This document shows, piece after piece, positions 23,639 through 31,485 of a stretch of 44,834 bases of DNA. Position numbers and translations under genes: made by a program. Position 1 is the first letter of the stretch. The number at the start of each line of letters is the position of its first letter. The notes beneath the pieces are model-generated. The model saw only the letters and a list, made by a program, of their open reading frames with translations, made no database searches and was not told the origin of the DNA. Source of the stretch: an uncultured Clostridia bacterium (GTDB taxonomy: Bacteria; Bacillota; Clostridia; Christensenellales; Borkfalkiaceae); assembly GCA_934254725.1 (NCBI GenBank), contig CAKQLR010000012.1:1-44834 (forward strand), read 5' to 3'.

Positions 23639-24154
23639 ATGTCCGATTATATCAAATGCCCCAGATGCGAGCTTAACTATATAAAGAAAGACGAGCAGTA
23701 TTGTCAGGTTTGCAAAGCAGAGCTTAAATTAGGTCCGCAGCTTATGTTTGCCGTGGACGAGGATGAGGACGAATACGAAAACCAGAAACTCTGCCCCATC
23801 TGCAAGCAGAATTACATCGACCTCGATATGGAGATGTGCGATCAATGCAAGGAAGAAAAAGCTAATTCCAACGAGAAGGAAGTCGATATAGATAAAGACG
23901 AAGAATGGAAGAACTTCGTCAACGAGGACGAGGATTTGATCCCCACCGCGACCGACGACGATGAAGATATGATTTCGCTTTCTAAGCTCGAAGAGGACGA
24001 AGTAAACGAACTTTACGACGACGAAGAGGAAGAAGAATTCTACAACGACGAGCCCGACGATTTCGAGACCTATCCCATTGACGAAAAAGACTTTGAGGAA
24101 GAGGACTCCGACGAGGACGACGAAGACGACGAGGATGACGACGAAGACTTCTGA
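23639..24154 (+). CDS. Acidic protein with two zinc ribbons
   Basis: I do not recognise a named family. The 171-residue protein begins with two near-identical zinc-ribbon units: C7, C10, C22, C25 and C52, C55, C67, C70, both spaced C-x2-C-x11-C-x2-C. From about residue 80 the chain becomes strongly acidic, and residues 125-170 are almost only Asp and Glu (for example DEDDEDDEDDDED). This architecture suggests a soluble adaptor that could mimic nucleic acid or bind basic proteins, RNA polymerase or ribosomes; that is speculation. It has its own strong promoter, AAGGAG eight bases upstream and a terminator, so it is a well-defined single-gene unit. Confidence 0.85.
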   Translation: MSDYIKCPRCELNYIKKDEQYCQVCKAELKLGPQLMFAVDEDEDEYENQKLCPICKQNYIDLDMEMCDQCKEEKANSNEKEVDIDKDEEWKNFVNEDEDLIPTATDDDEDMISLSKLEEDEVNELYDDEEEEEFYNDEPDDFETYPIDEKDFEEEDSDEDDEDDEDDDEDF

Positions 24155-24171
24155 GAGTAAAAAACACAAAC

Positions 24172-24202
24172 AAAAAACTCCGATTTTTTTCGGAGTTTTT
24201 TT
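24172..24202. terminator. Terminator after the acidic zinc-ribbon gene
   Basis: An 11-bp perfect stem (24172-24182 with 24191-24201) built on AACTCCG/CGGAGTT with A and T runs on both sides. It is suited to both convergent genes. Confidence 0.92.
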
Positions 24203-24247
24203 ATAGTAAAAATAATTTGGTAAAATAGCTGTTTTTATAAAAAGTGC

Positions 24248-24264
24248 CCTTTATCGCGCATTAT
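24248..24264 (+). repeat. Dispersed short repeat, copy B (core only)
   Basis: The 17-base core CCTTTATCGCGCATTAT is identical to the cores at 11047-11061 (extended copy A) and on the minus strand at 41200-41216 (copy C). It directly abuts the cysK stop codon at 24265-24267. Its left flank AAAAAGTGCC differs from copies A and C but recurs right after the YlmH-like gene at 15543. Confidence 0.75.
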
Positions 24265-25194
24265 TCATTCGTTAAATAGAGGAGTAGAGAAATATCTGTC
24301 CCCTCCGTCGGGGAAAATAACCACTATGTTTTTGCCCGAATTTTCCTCGCGCATAGCTAATTCTACAGCTGCTTTTAAAGCCGCGCCGGAAGAAATACCT
24401 ACAAGAACACCTTCGGTTTTTCCTACCATACGCGCGTAGTCAAACGCGTCGTCATCGGTAACGGCTATAACTTCGTCGTAAACGGAAACGTCTAAAGTTT
24501 TAGGAACAAATCCTGCGCCTATGCCCTGAATTTTATGCGAACCGGAATATCCCTTTGAAAGAACGGGCGAGCCTGCAGGCTCCACCGCAACCACTTTTAT
24601 ATTTGGAATAAGCTCTTTTAAAATTTTACCCGTACCCGTGATGGTTCCGCCCGTTCCGACGCTCGAAACAAGATAATCGACGTTGCCGTTCATATCCTCG
24701 AAAATTTCTCTGCCTGTAGTTTTGTAATGAATTTCAGGATTTGCGGGGTTTGTAAACTGCCCGAGTATTACTCCGTTAAGCTCTTTTGCAAGTTCGTCGG
24801 CTTTCTGTATGGCGCCCTTCATGCCGAGTTTTCCGTCCGAAAGAACTATTTCCGCTCCGTAAGCTTTTATTATTTTTCTGCGTTCTATTGACATAGTATC
24901 CGGCATAACTATAATAACTCTGTAACCTTTGGAAGTCCCTACGGCTGCAATTCCTATGCCTGTGTTGCCTGAAGTAGGCTCTATAATAACGCTGCCTTTT
25001 TTAAGTTTACCGCTTTTTTCTGCGTCGGAAATCATATTTAAGGCAACCCTGTCTTTTACGCTTCCCGTCAGGTTGAAGTATTCGAGCTTGGCAAAAAGTT
25101 TAGCTTTAAGTCCATTTGCCTGTTCTATTTTTGCGAGCCTGAGAATAGGCGTTTTACCTATCAGCTCGTATGCGTCTGTATAGATTTTTACCAT
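24265..25194 (-). CDS. cysK: Cysteine synthase A
   Basis: PLP enzyme making cysteine from O-acetylserine and sulfide. The 309-residue protein has ELIGKTPILRL near the N-terminus, the PLP lysine in NLTGSVKDRVAL (about 40-51), the substrate loop EPTSGNTGIGIA (about 66-77), the phosphate-binding GTGGTITGTGK and the C-terminal ISSGAALKAA. The pattern fits CysK rather than cystathionine beta-synthase. ATG 25194 is chosen because AGGTG lies 6 bases upstream; a GTG at 25203 would overlap that site. It is monocistronic, with its own promoter. Confidence 0.94.
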   Translation of the reverse strand: MVKIYTDAYELIGKTPILRLAKIEQANGLKAKLFAKLEYFNLTGSVKDRVALNMISDAEKSGKLKKGSVIIEPTSGNTGIGIAAVGTSKGYRVIIVMPDTMSIERRKIIKAYGAEIVLSDGKLGMKGAIQKADELAKELNGVILGQFTNPANPEIHYKTTGREIFEDMNGNVDYLVSSVGTGGTITGTGKILKELIPNIKVVAVEPAGSPVLSKGYSGSHKIQGIGAGFVPKTLDVSVYDEVIAVTDDDAFDYARMVGKTEGVLVGISSGAALKAAVELAMREENSGKNIVVIFPDGGDRYFSTPLFNE

Positions 25195-25225
25195 ATAAAA
25201 CACCTGCCTTTTTTATTTTTTATAT

Positions 25226-25254
25226 ATAATAGCACGGCTTAAAAATATAATCAA
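25226..25254 (-). promoter_or_regulatory. cysK promoter
   Basis: On the minus strand TTGATT (25254-25249), a 17-nt spacer and TATTAT (25231-25226), giving a leader of about 25 nt. No obvious T-box or S-box structure is present. Confidence 0.75.
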
Positions 25255-25299
25255 GCGGTGACAATAAAAAAATTATTTTTTATATTTATATTATAGAAG

Positions 25300-26514
25300 T
25301 TAAATTTCTACTTGTTTGCCGATAAACAACGGCGTTCCGTCAGGCATACATATCGCGTATAAAAACGGTCTGTCGAACGTCAACCTGAGCGGTTCTTCTA
25401 TGGGGAGTTCCGCACTGTCTTTTACTCCTATAAACGTTGCCGCGGCGGCTTTTAACCCCGATTTGTTTACTTCTATAAAAGTTTTCTGAACGGCTTCGTC
25501 TATATACAGATTATACGGCGAAGAAGTCATTTTCGAAAAGTCCGCATTTTCACCGAAAGCTCGTGATATGCCCATACTTTTAAGCATAGGAATAAGGTTG
25601 TAGGAAAACTCCGCTGTGAACTCCGGCATCGTGTAAATTGCTTTGCGGGTGCTTTTATTTTTAATAAGTCCGTTGAGTTCGTCTCCGTTGAAATTATCGC
25701 AATAATCTGCGAAATAGGCGGCTTCTTTAGGAAGAACGCCAAGATAATAAGCCCCGCACTGTAAGTAACGTTTTATGGCGTAAGCGTTTTCGGTTTCGTA
25801 AAGTCCGCCGTTCCCGCCAAAGAAATTACCCTCGGTAACTTTACCGTCAAGACAGGTAAAATTGTTTTTGAAAGTGTTTTCGGCTTTATCTGCCCAGTCT
25901 CCTTTAACGAACAGCGCGTTGATTAAAGCAAGGCGCATATCGGTTAATTTTTCAACCAGTTTTTTAATCATGCCGTCGGTATTCTTGTCCGTCCACTCGT
26001 TTATTTTTTTAACCGCCGAGTTATCGAACGGAAGAGAGAAAATTTCGGGGTCGTAATACTTTGCAACCTCGTCAACGTACTCTTGTTTTATATAGTCTTT
26101 ATAAGAACTTTCAATCCATAAAGAGTTAGAAGTTTTTATTCTGACGGTGCCTTTGTCGTTGAGTTTAGAAATATCAGAAGAAAGCGCAAGGCAAAATTCG
26201 TTCAGCTCTGAAATACTCATTCCGAAGGTTTTTTCCGCTTCTGAAAGAGTTTCGCCGTCCGCCCCGTTAAAAGCCATGCCGAACGCCGTCAGCAGCGACG
26301 CGGGCGAAACGATGGAATTACCATCTCCCTCAGCCTTAAAAAGCTCGGCTGAGAATGATAAATAATCGCTTAGTCCGTCCGTAACGGCTTCTTCGTTCGG
26401 CTTTTTTTTCTGAACCGTTGTCTTTATTCTGTTACTTTCAAACGAAGCGGCGCACCCTGAAAAGCAACAGAAAGCAAGAAAACAACACATAAATGAAATA
26501 AAAATTTTTTTCAT
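25300..26514 (-). CDS. Serpin-family lipoprotein
   Basis: Serpins trap proteases by a large conformational change. The 404-residue protein has a signal peptide ending in a lipobox (CCFSGC, Cys at about 21), so it should be anchored on the outer face of the membrane. The serpin body is clear: SIVSPASLLTAFGMAFNGA near residue 68, INALFVKGDWADKAEN about 190, a breach-type VNKSGLKAAAATF hinge near 355 and the closing RLTFDRPFLYAI with LFIGKQVEI. The AAAAT hinge is typical of inhibitory serpins, although the P14 position appears to be Leu rather than Thr/Ser. By counting, the scissile bond would be near KDS-AE, which is uncertain. Targets may be gut or bacterial proteases. The start has AGGAGG upstream. 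Confidence 0.9.
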   Translation of the reverse strand: MKKIFISFMCCFLAFCCFSGCAASFESNRIKTTVQKKKPNEEAVTDGLSDYLSFSAELFKAEGDGNSIVSPASLLTAFGMAFNGADGETLSEAEKTFGMSISELNEFCLALSSDISKLNDKGTVRIKTSNSLWIESSYKDYIKQEYVDEVAKYYDPEIFSLPFDNSAVKKINEWTDKNTDGMIKKLVEKLTDMRLALINALFVKGDWADKAENTFKNNFTCLDGKVTEGNFFGGNGGLYETENAYAIKRYLQCGAYYLGVLPKEAAYFADYCDNFNGDELNGLIKNKSTRKAIYTMPEFTAEFSYNLIPMLKSMGISRAFGENADFSKMTSSPYNLYIDEAVQKTFIEVNKSGLKAAAATFIGVKDSAELPIEEPLRLTFDRPFLYAICMPDGTPLFIGKQVEI

Positions 26515-26577
26515 ACAATCCTCCTGTCTTATTTTTACGTATGTAGGGGAATGGAAGCTTTATAATTAAACAAACGG

Positions 26578-27132
26578 CTATTGCTCTGTCTGTTCGTTAT
26601 CCGTCTGTTCGGGAATAGTGTCTTCCGGATGAAGTTTTATCCAATCTTCGTATTCCATAACATTGAAAGATATTTCATCTCCTTCTTTGTAACCGTATTC
26701 TGTATCAAAGTAATGTAAAGCATACACTATTCTCAAAACGATTCCGTCTTCTTTTTCCCACCGTTCTACAGATAAAATTGAACTTAACTTAGTTGGATCA
26801 TTATACACATTCCCGAAAAAATGCATAAATCTATTGGATAAATTGCTGGGAACAGGGAGAACTTCCAGATTTCTTTTTTCTCCGTTAACGTATACGTACG
26901 AATTAAAGCCTATGTCTCCGAAATTGAAAACAAATTTTTCGTCGTCGGAATAAATAATTTTTGTTTCAAACTCTTCTTCCGGAAACTGACCGTTCTTTGC
27001 AATATAAGCACATTGACTTATTCCTGATATTGAGATTTGTATAACTTCTATACAAGTACCAAAGCATCCGCTAAGAAGAGCTAACATAACAAGGCAAATT
27101 CCGCAAGTCACAATTACTTTCTTTGCTTTCAT
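26578..27132 (-). CDS. Hypothetical lipoprotein
   Basis: A 184-residue protein with a signal peptide and lipobox (LALLSGC, Cys at about 23) and no family I recognise. The mature part is polar with several aromatic-rich strands and ends in a Thr/Glu/Gln-rich tail (EQTDNEQTEQ). ATG 27132 is supported by AGGAG 7 bases upstream; the open frame continues to 27231 without a start signal. It lies 63 bases before the serpin lipoprotein on the same strand, so the two may be co-transcribed. Confidence 0.75.
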   Translation of the reverse strand: MKAKKVIVTCGICLVMLALLSGCFGTCIEVIQISISGISQCAYIAKNGQFPEEEFETKIIYSDDEKFVFNFGDIGFNSYVYVNGEKRNLEVLPVPSNLSNRFMHFFGNVYNDPTKLSSILSVERWEKEDGIVLRIVYALHYFDTEYGYKEGDEISFNVMEYEDWIKLHPEDTIPEQTDNEQTEQ

Positions 27133-27277
27133 ATATTTCTCCTGTCGAAAGTATTTACATATATAAGACTGACGGAGAGGCAAAAGTGTGACAGTTTTTA
27201 TAAAAAAATATAAAAATTTTCCGTTCGGCAATATTTCGGCGCGAACAGAAACTGCGATTATATGAAAGCCTGAAAAA

Positions 27278-27958
27278 TTAAAGTTTCGCGGCGAGCTTCA
27301 TAACGAGTGATATATACACGGTTGCTGCCTCGTGAACGTTTTTAACGAAGTCGCCCGCGCCGCCTTCCGCATCCGAAACGGCTTTTACCATAACGCAGGG
27401 GATTTTGTTCAGGTTGCAAGTAAGCAGAATGCCTGCGCTTTCCATTTCGCATACTTCGGTGCCGAATAAATTGAAAAGTTTTTGTTTTTCTTCGCTGTCC
27501 GCAATAAACTTGTTGCCCGAAGCGCACAGCACGCACTCCGTTTCGGGGAAAGCCGCAACGGCTTTATTTAAAAGCTCTTCGTTTACGGGGATTACTTCCG
27601 TGGTGTAGTCGGTGTACTGCCCAACTTTTACGTCGTCAATGGCGGTGGTGTCCATTTCATAATGAACTACGCCTTTTACAAATACCGTGCTTTTTATTGT
27701 CCTGCGAGCGGAAAGGCTGCCGCAAACTCCGAAGTTTATTATGGCTTCGACGTTAAGCGCGGTTATAAGAAACTGAGTTGCTGCCGCGGCGTAAATTTCA
27801 CCCACGCCACTCTCTATTATATATAATTCTTTGCCCGAAACGGTGGCTTTTATAACTTTTTTGCCGCCGAATTCGGCACATTCTTCGGTGTTTTCGCATA
27901 CGGCAAGCAGCGGAGCAAGCTCCTTTGCCATTGCCGCGATCAGTCCTATTTTCTTCAT
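27278..27958 (-). CDS. mtnN: 5'-methylthioadenosine/S-adenosylhomocysteine nucleosidase
   Basis: Hydrolyses methylthioadenosine, S-adenosylhomocysteine and 5'-deoxyadenosine to adenine and the ribosyl product. The 226-residue protein has the family start KIGLIAAMAKEL with the catalytic Glu, GVGEIYAAAATQFL, INFGVCGSL, CEMESAG (about 168-174, substrate-binding Glu) and VKAVSDAEGG with the catalytic Asp. It follows the carbamoyltransferase-like gene by 10 bases in the same operon. Confidence 0.92.
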   Translation of the reverse strand: MKKIGLIAAMAKELAPLLAVCENTEECAEFGGKKVIKATVSGKELYIIESGVGEIYAAAATQFLITALNVEAIINFGVCGSLSARRTIKSTVFVKGVVHYEMDTTAIDDVKVGQYTDYTTEVIPVNEELLNKAVAAFPETECVLCASGNKFIADSEEKQKLFNLFGTEVCEMESAGILLTCNLNKIPCVMVKAVSDAEGGAGDFVKNVHEAATVYISLVMKLAAKL

Positions 27959-27968
27959 AAATTACCTT

Positions 27969-28889
27969 TTAATTGTCTATTTTTTTATCGAATATAAGCG
28001 ACAGAACGGCTTCTTCGGTATAGAGAAGATTTTCCGCAAGTTTTTCCTTTAAAAATCTTTCGTCTGCGATAAGTTCGGCTTCTATTTCCACCCCGTGCTT
28101 AAGCGGGAAGAAGCCTATTACCGAAGCATTCCCGTTCATTTTTTCAATGTGTTTTTCGGTAACGCAGAAGCCTTCCTGCGGCTCGGAAGTCGGTAAAATT
28201 ATAATTGCGTCCGCGTCCTCTGCGGCGGTTTCTAAATCGTCGAATTTTAAAATAGTGCCGTATATCGCATAGGAATCGACTACTTCCTGCGGAATTTCTT
28301 TGTCTGCGGGAGAGGCAACGTGCAGAGTTATTCCGCATTTTGCCGCAGCCTGAATTATCGCCGGGTTGCTTTTTGCGTCGCCCGCAACCGCAACGGTAAG
28401 CCCGCGCAGTTTTCCGTATTTTTCCCAAAGGGTAAGAAGCGCGCTGATCGCAAGGCAGGGGCTTTGCAGGTTATTGCCGTTTATAACGGGGACGGACGAA
28501 AGGCTTTTTACGGAAAGCGCGTCGTTGTTTTCTTCGGTGGAAACCACTATTCCGTCAAGACCGAGGTTTTTAGCAACGGTCAAAGTGTCGCCGGTGGCGA
28601 CGAGGTTTTCGAGTTGTTTTCCACCGAGGGATAAATTTACTATGTTTCCGCACAGCTTTCTTATGGCTACCTCAAAGGTAATTCTAAGCCCCGGCTCGGA
28701 CGTTTTTGAAAGCATTACTATGTTTTTTAAAAACAGCGAAGTAAGTCTTTCGCCCGCAGCCGTTTTAAGCTTCAGAAGCTTTGCCGTGTAAAGTACCTCG
28801 TAAATTTCTTCGGGACTGAGATTTTCCACCGAAACAAAGTTTTTGCCGTATAGTCCGGAATATGACGGAGTGTAATTGTTTATATCCAT
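27969..28889 (-). CDS. Carbamoyltransferase-like protein lacking catalytic motifs
   Basis: The 306-residue protein aligns by pattern with aspartate/ornithine carbamoyltransferases: an N-terminal carbamoyl-phosphate domain (about 10-140), a central KLRGLTVAVAGDAKSNPAII strand-turn and a C-terminal PLKHGVEIEAEL resembling the ATCase HPLPRVDEI segment. The key motifs are altered. STRTR is replaced by a SEPGLRITFE stretch, the HPxQ loop reads SPCL, and the HPLP histidine is Phe. It is therefore unlikely to catalyse a normal carbamoyl transfer; it may be a divergent enzyme with another substrate or a binding protein. It shares an operon with the nucleosidase 10 bases downstream. The start has AGAGG upstream. 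Confidence 0.8.
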   Translation of the reverse strand: MDINNYTPSYSGLYGKNFVSVENLSPEEIYEVLYTAKLLKLKTAAGERLTSLFLKNIVMLSKTSEPGLRITFEVAIRKLCGNIVNLSLGGKQLENLVATGDTLTVAKNLGLDGIVVSTEENNDALSVKSLSSVPVINGNNLQSPCLAISALLTLWEKYGKLRGLTVAVAGDAKSNPAIIQAAAKCGITLHVASPADKEIPQEVVDSYAIYGTILKFDDLETAAEDADAIIILPTSEPQEGFCVTEKHIEKMNGNASVIGFFPLKHGVEIEAELIADERFLKEKLAENLLYTEEAVLSLIFDKKIDN

Positions 28890-28935
28890 AAAAACCTCTG
28901 TTAATGCGCGTTTCGGGGCGCTTTTTATATTTATT

Positions 28936-28965
28936 ATTGTAACACCGATCGGGGCGTTTTGTCAA
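28936..28965 (-). promoter_or_regulatory. Promoter of the carbamoyltransferase-like/mtnN operon
   Basis: On the minus strand TTGACA (28965-28960), an 18-nt spacer and TACAAT (28941-28936). The spacer contains the 8-base palindrome CCGATCGG, which could be an operator. Confidence 0.75.
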
Positions 28966-29091
28966 CTCCGCTCGGCAGGGTTTCTTTTTGCAAGAAGTTT
29001 TACGATAAAAATGGCGAAAATATTGCGCGGCGACAAAGAGAAGTTTTTCTATAAGTCCGCTAAAACACACGTTATCGCCGCTTTTTAAAAC

Positions 29092-29126
29092 AAAAAAGCC
29101 GGAAAGAATTTTCCTTCCGACTTTTT
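29092..29126. terminator. Terminator downstream of rhaA
   Basis: A long imperfect stem, AAAAAGCCGGAA pairing with TTCCGACTTTTT and further inner pairs, with T runs on both strands. It lies just after the rhaA stop on the minus strand. Confidence 0.85.
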
Positions 29127-29138
29127 AAATTTCCGAAA

Positions 29139-30404
29139 TTATCTCTTGAAGAGAACTTCTTTTTCGTAAGTTTTAACTTCGTCGAGCCATTCGAGACCTA
29201 CGCCCTTGTTGGTCTTAGCGCAGTAGTAATCCCATACGAGCGAGAACGGAGCGGCGCGGAATTCTTCCTTCCATGCGAGGCGGGCGGAAACGTCCCATGC
29301 GTTTTCAAGTTCTTTTTCCTTTGCAACCGGCTGAAGGAGAGCCGCAAGTATAGCCTTACGGGTGTTTCTGAGACCGATAACCCAAGCGCAGATACGGTTG
29401 ATGGAAGCGTCGAAGAAGTCTGTTGCAATATAAGTATCCTGAAGCTTGTTCATGCGAACGAGCTCTTCGAATATAGCGCGCGTTTCATCCTCGAAGCCGA
29501 CAACGTGGTCGGAGTCCCATCTGACGGCGCGGGTAACGTGAAGAAGAACGTGATCGGAGAAAGTGTAAATTCCCGAAAGTTTGCCCGATACCGTTTCGGT
29601 GGGGTGATAGTGACCTGCGTCAAGCGTCATGATGATGTGGTCTTTTTTGGCGTTCATAACATAGCCCATGCAGAACTCGTGCGAGCCTACGGTATAGGAT
29701 TCCAAGCCGATGCCGAATACCTTGCTTTCGATGCCGTCCATTACGTCCTTGCAGTCCTCGGTAGCGGCGAAGATTTCGTCGTAAGATTTCTTAAGTCTCA
29801 TTCTGGGAGCGAGAGTGTCGAACGGAACTTCCTTGTCGCCGTCGGGCGTCCAATGGTTGATTATACATTTGCTGCCCTGTTGTTCTGCGAAGTACTGACC
29901 GATTTTACGGCAAGCGATACCGTGGCGTACCCAGAACTTACGAATCTCTTCGTCCGCACAGGAAAGTGTGCCTCTGTCGGTGCTCTTGGGGTGAGCGAAG
30001 TATGTGGGGTTGAAATCGAGCGCAACGCCCCTTTCTTTAGCCCACTGCATCCATTTTGCGAAGTGTTCGGGTTTGATTTGGTCGCGTTCTACAAACGTGT
30101 CTGCTTCCGCATAATTTGCGTGGAGGTTCATTCTTAAAGTGCCGGGAATGAACTTCATCGCTTCGTCTATGTCTGCGCGGAGCTGCTGTCCGTTTACGGC
30201 TTTGCCGGGATAGTTACCCGTCGTCTGAATGCCGCCGGTAAGCGATTTTTCTTCTTTTTTCTCAAGACCGCCTACGTCGTCACCCTGCCAGCAGTGCATG
30301 GAAATAGGGGTTTTGTCCGCTATTTCGATAGCTTTGTCTACATCTATGCCGTAGCGGGCATAAAATTCTTTGGCTATCTCATACCCTTTTTTTACATCGT
30401 ACAT
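29139..30404 (-). CDS. rhaA: L-rhamnose isomerase
   Basis: Isomerises L-rhamnose to L-rhamnulose. The 421-residue protein carries the RhaA pattern: ISMHCWQGDDVGGLE (about 35-49), TTGNYPGKA, LRMNLHANYAE, FNPTYFAHPKS with DRGTLSCAD, IINHWTPDGDKE (about 180-191) and LDAGHYHPTETV (about 262-273), where the metal-binding residues lie. Length fits the family. rhaB, rhaD and a rhaR/S regulator are not next to it, so rhamnulose must be handled by genes elsewhere. A GH106-like enzyme at 11.4 kb could provide the sugar. The start has GAGAGG 8 bases upstream. Confidence 0.95.
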   Translation of the reverse strand: MYDVKKGYEIAKEFYARYGIDVDKAIEIADKTPISMHCWQGDDVGGLEKKEEKSLTGGIQTTGNYPGKAVNGQQLRADIDEAMKFIPGTLRMNLHANYAEADTFVERDQIKPEHFAKWMQWAKERGVALDFNPTYFAHPKSTDRGTLSCADEEIRKFWVRHGIACRKIGQYFAEQQGSKCIINHWTPDGDKEVPFDTLAPRMRLKKSYDEIFAATEDCKDVMDGIESKVFGIGLESYTVGSHEFCMGYVMNAKKDHIIMTLDAGHYHPTETVSGKLSGIYTFSDHVLLHVTRAVRWDSDHVVGFEDETRAIFEELVRMNKLQDTYIATDFFDASINRICAWVIGLRNTRKAILAALLQPVAKEKELENAWDVSARLAWKEEFRAAPFSLVWDYYCAKTNKGVGLEWLDEVKTYEKEVLFKR

Positions 30405-30431
30405 AAGTTTTTCCTCTCGGTTTTTTTCTTT

Positions 30432-30460
30432 ATTTTAACATATTTAAGCGACGTTGACAA
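30432..30460 (-). promoter_or_regulatory. rhaA promoter
   Basis: On the minus strand TTGTCA (30460-30455), a 17-nt spacer and TAAAAT (30437-30432). A perfect 18-bp palindrome (30488-30505, CCGAAAAAATTTTTTCGG) lies 28 bases upstream of the -35 and could be an operator or the end of the upstream gene's message. Confidence 0.72.
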
Positions 30461-30523
30461 GCGAAAAACTTATTTTTCTTTTTTGTGCCGAAAAAATTTT
30501 TTCGGTTTCGTTTGGTTAGTAAT

Positions 30524-31192
30524 TTATTTTCGATTGATTGTGTTGTCGTCCGTTTTTCTCGCCATTATTTCTTTGCCTGAAGCGTCCAAAAGGAAAGAGT
30601 ATGTTTTTTCCTCGGTGACGAATCCTACGTACCAGTACGCTTCGCCGTTTTCGCAGATAACCCTTACGAGGAACTCGCCTTCCGCGTCGGAAGCTATCGT
30701 GGTTTTAAGTTCTTTTTTTACCGTGTCGAGAGGAACTGTATAGTCCGCAACGCCTTCAGGAAGGATAGATTTCAAAGTTGCTTCGGCGCTCTTTTCTCCC
30801 GTGATTTTTATAGTGAAGCTTTCTTTCGGCAACGTTTCAACGGGGATTTCCGTTTTTAAAATATTTTCCGCGCGTTGCTCTAAAAGAGCGGAATATTCCT
30901 TGCCTTCTATTGTTATCGACGCGGAATAAGTACCGTTTATCGCGTTTAAAGTGCATATTTTTAAAATTATCACGTTAGATCTTTCGCCCGCTTTGCCGTC
31001 GGGTGTAAGTGGAATTTCACGGTTTTCCGCATAAGCGGTTATCAAAAATTCATCCGTTTCCGCGCTGAAAATATCGTAGCGGATCTGGCTGATGTTTTTG
31101 CATTTGTCTTTATCGGCGCAAGCCGAGCCTATGCCGAGAAGCGAAACGATTGAAAAAAATGCTAATATTAAAGCGACGATGTTTCTTTTCAT
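30524..31192 (-). CDS. Hypothetical lipoprotein
   Basis: A 222-residue protein with a signal peptide and a plausible lipobox (GIGSAC, Cys at about 25). The mature part looks beta-rich, with repeated hydrophobic/polar alternation and two similar segments (ASITIEGKEYSALLEQ and FTIKITGEKSAEATLK), suggesting one or two beta-sandwich domains. I do not recognise a family. GGAGG lies 5 bases upstream of the ATG. It lies directly upstream of rhaA on the same strand, but rhaA has its own promoter. Confidence 0.75.
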   Translation of the reverse strand: MKRNIVALILAFFSIVSLLGIGSACADKDKCKNISQIRYDIFSAETDEFLITAYAENREIPLTPDGKAGERSNVIILKICTLNAINGTYSASITIEGKEYSALLEQRAENILKTEIPVETLPKESFTIKITGEKSAEATLKSILPEGVADYTVPLDTVKKELKTTIASDAEGEFLVRVICENGEAYWYVGFVTEEKTYSFLLDASGKEIMARKTDDNTINRK

Positions 31193-31323
31193 AAAAACCT
31201 CCGTCCGGCGGCGAGATGCCCCGGATACAATATTCTATTCACTCGGGAAGGCTATTATGAAAAAGCTTTTTTGAAACTGCGGCTTTAAGGGAAAATGTAT
31301 AAAAAACGTTCCGATTTATCGGG

Positions 31324-31352
31324 TTGACGGGGAAAACCTTTTTTGGTATAAT
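31324..31352 (+). promoter_or_regulatory. Promoter of the acyltransferase gene
   Basis: TTGACG (31324-31329), a 17-nt spacer and TATAAT (31347-31352). The start point near 31359 gives a leader of about 125 nt before ATG 31486. Confidence 0.8.
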
Positions 31353-31485
31353 AAAAAATAAGTTTTGGCAGTCGGTGCGCTAAGTGCGTTCTCAGGCAAA
31401 AATACGTATTAAAAAAGAAAAGGATACCGTTAAAACACGGAAAAAGCGCAAGGCTATGCCCGAAGAATTAAAGGGGAAATTAAAG

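Noticed and set aside
30488..30505. Perfect 18-bp palindrome CCGAAAAAATTTTTTCGG between the lipoprotein gene and rhaA
   Set aside because: As a terminator it lacks a T run on the relevant strand; as an operator there is no second copy or known regulator, so I mention it only with the rhaA promoter.
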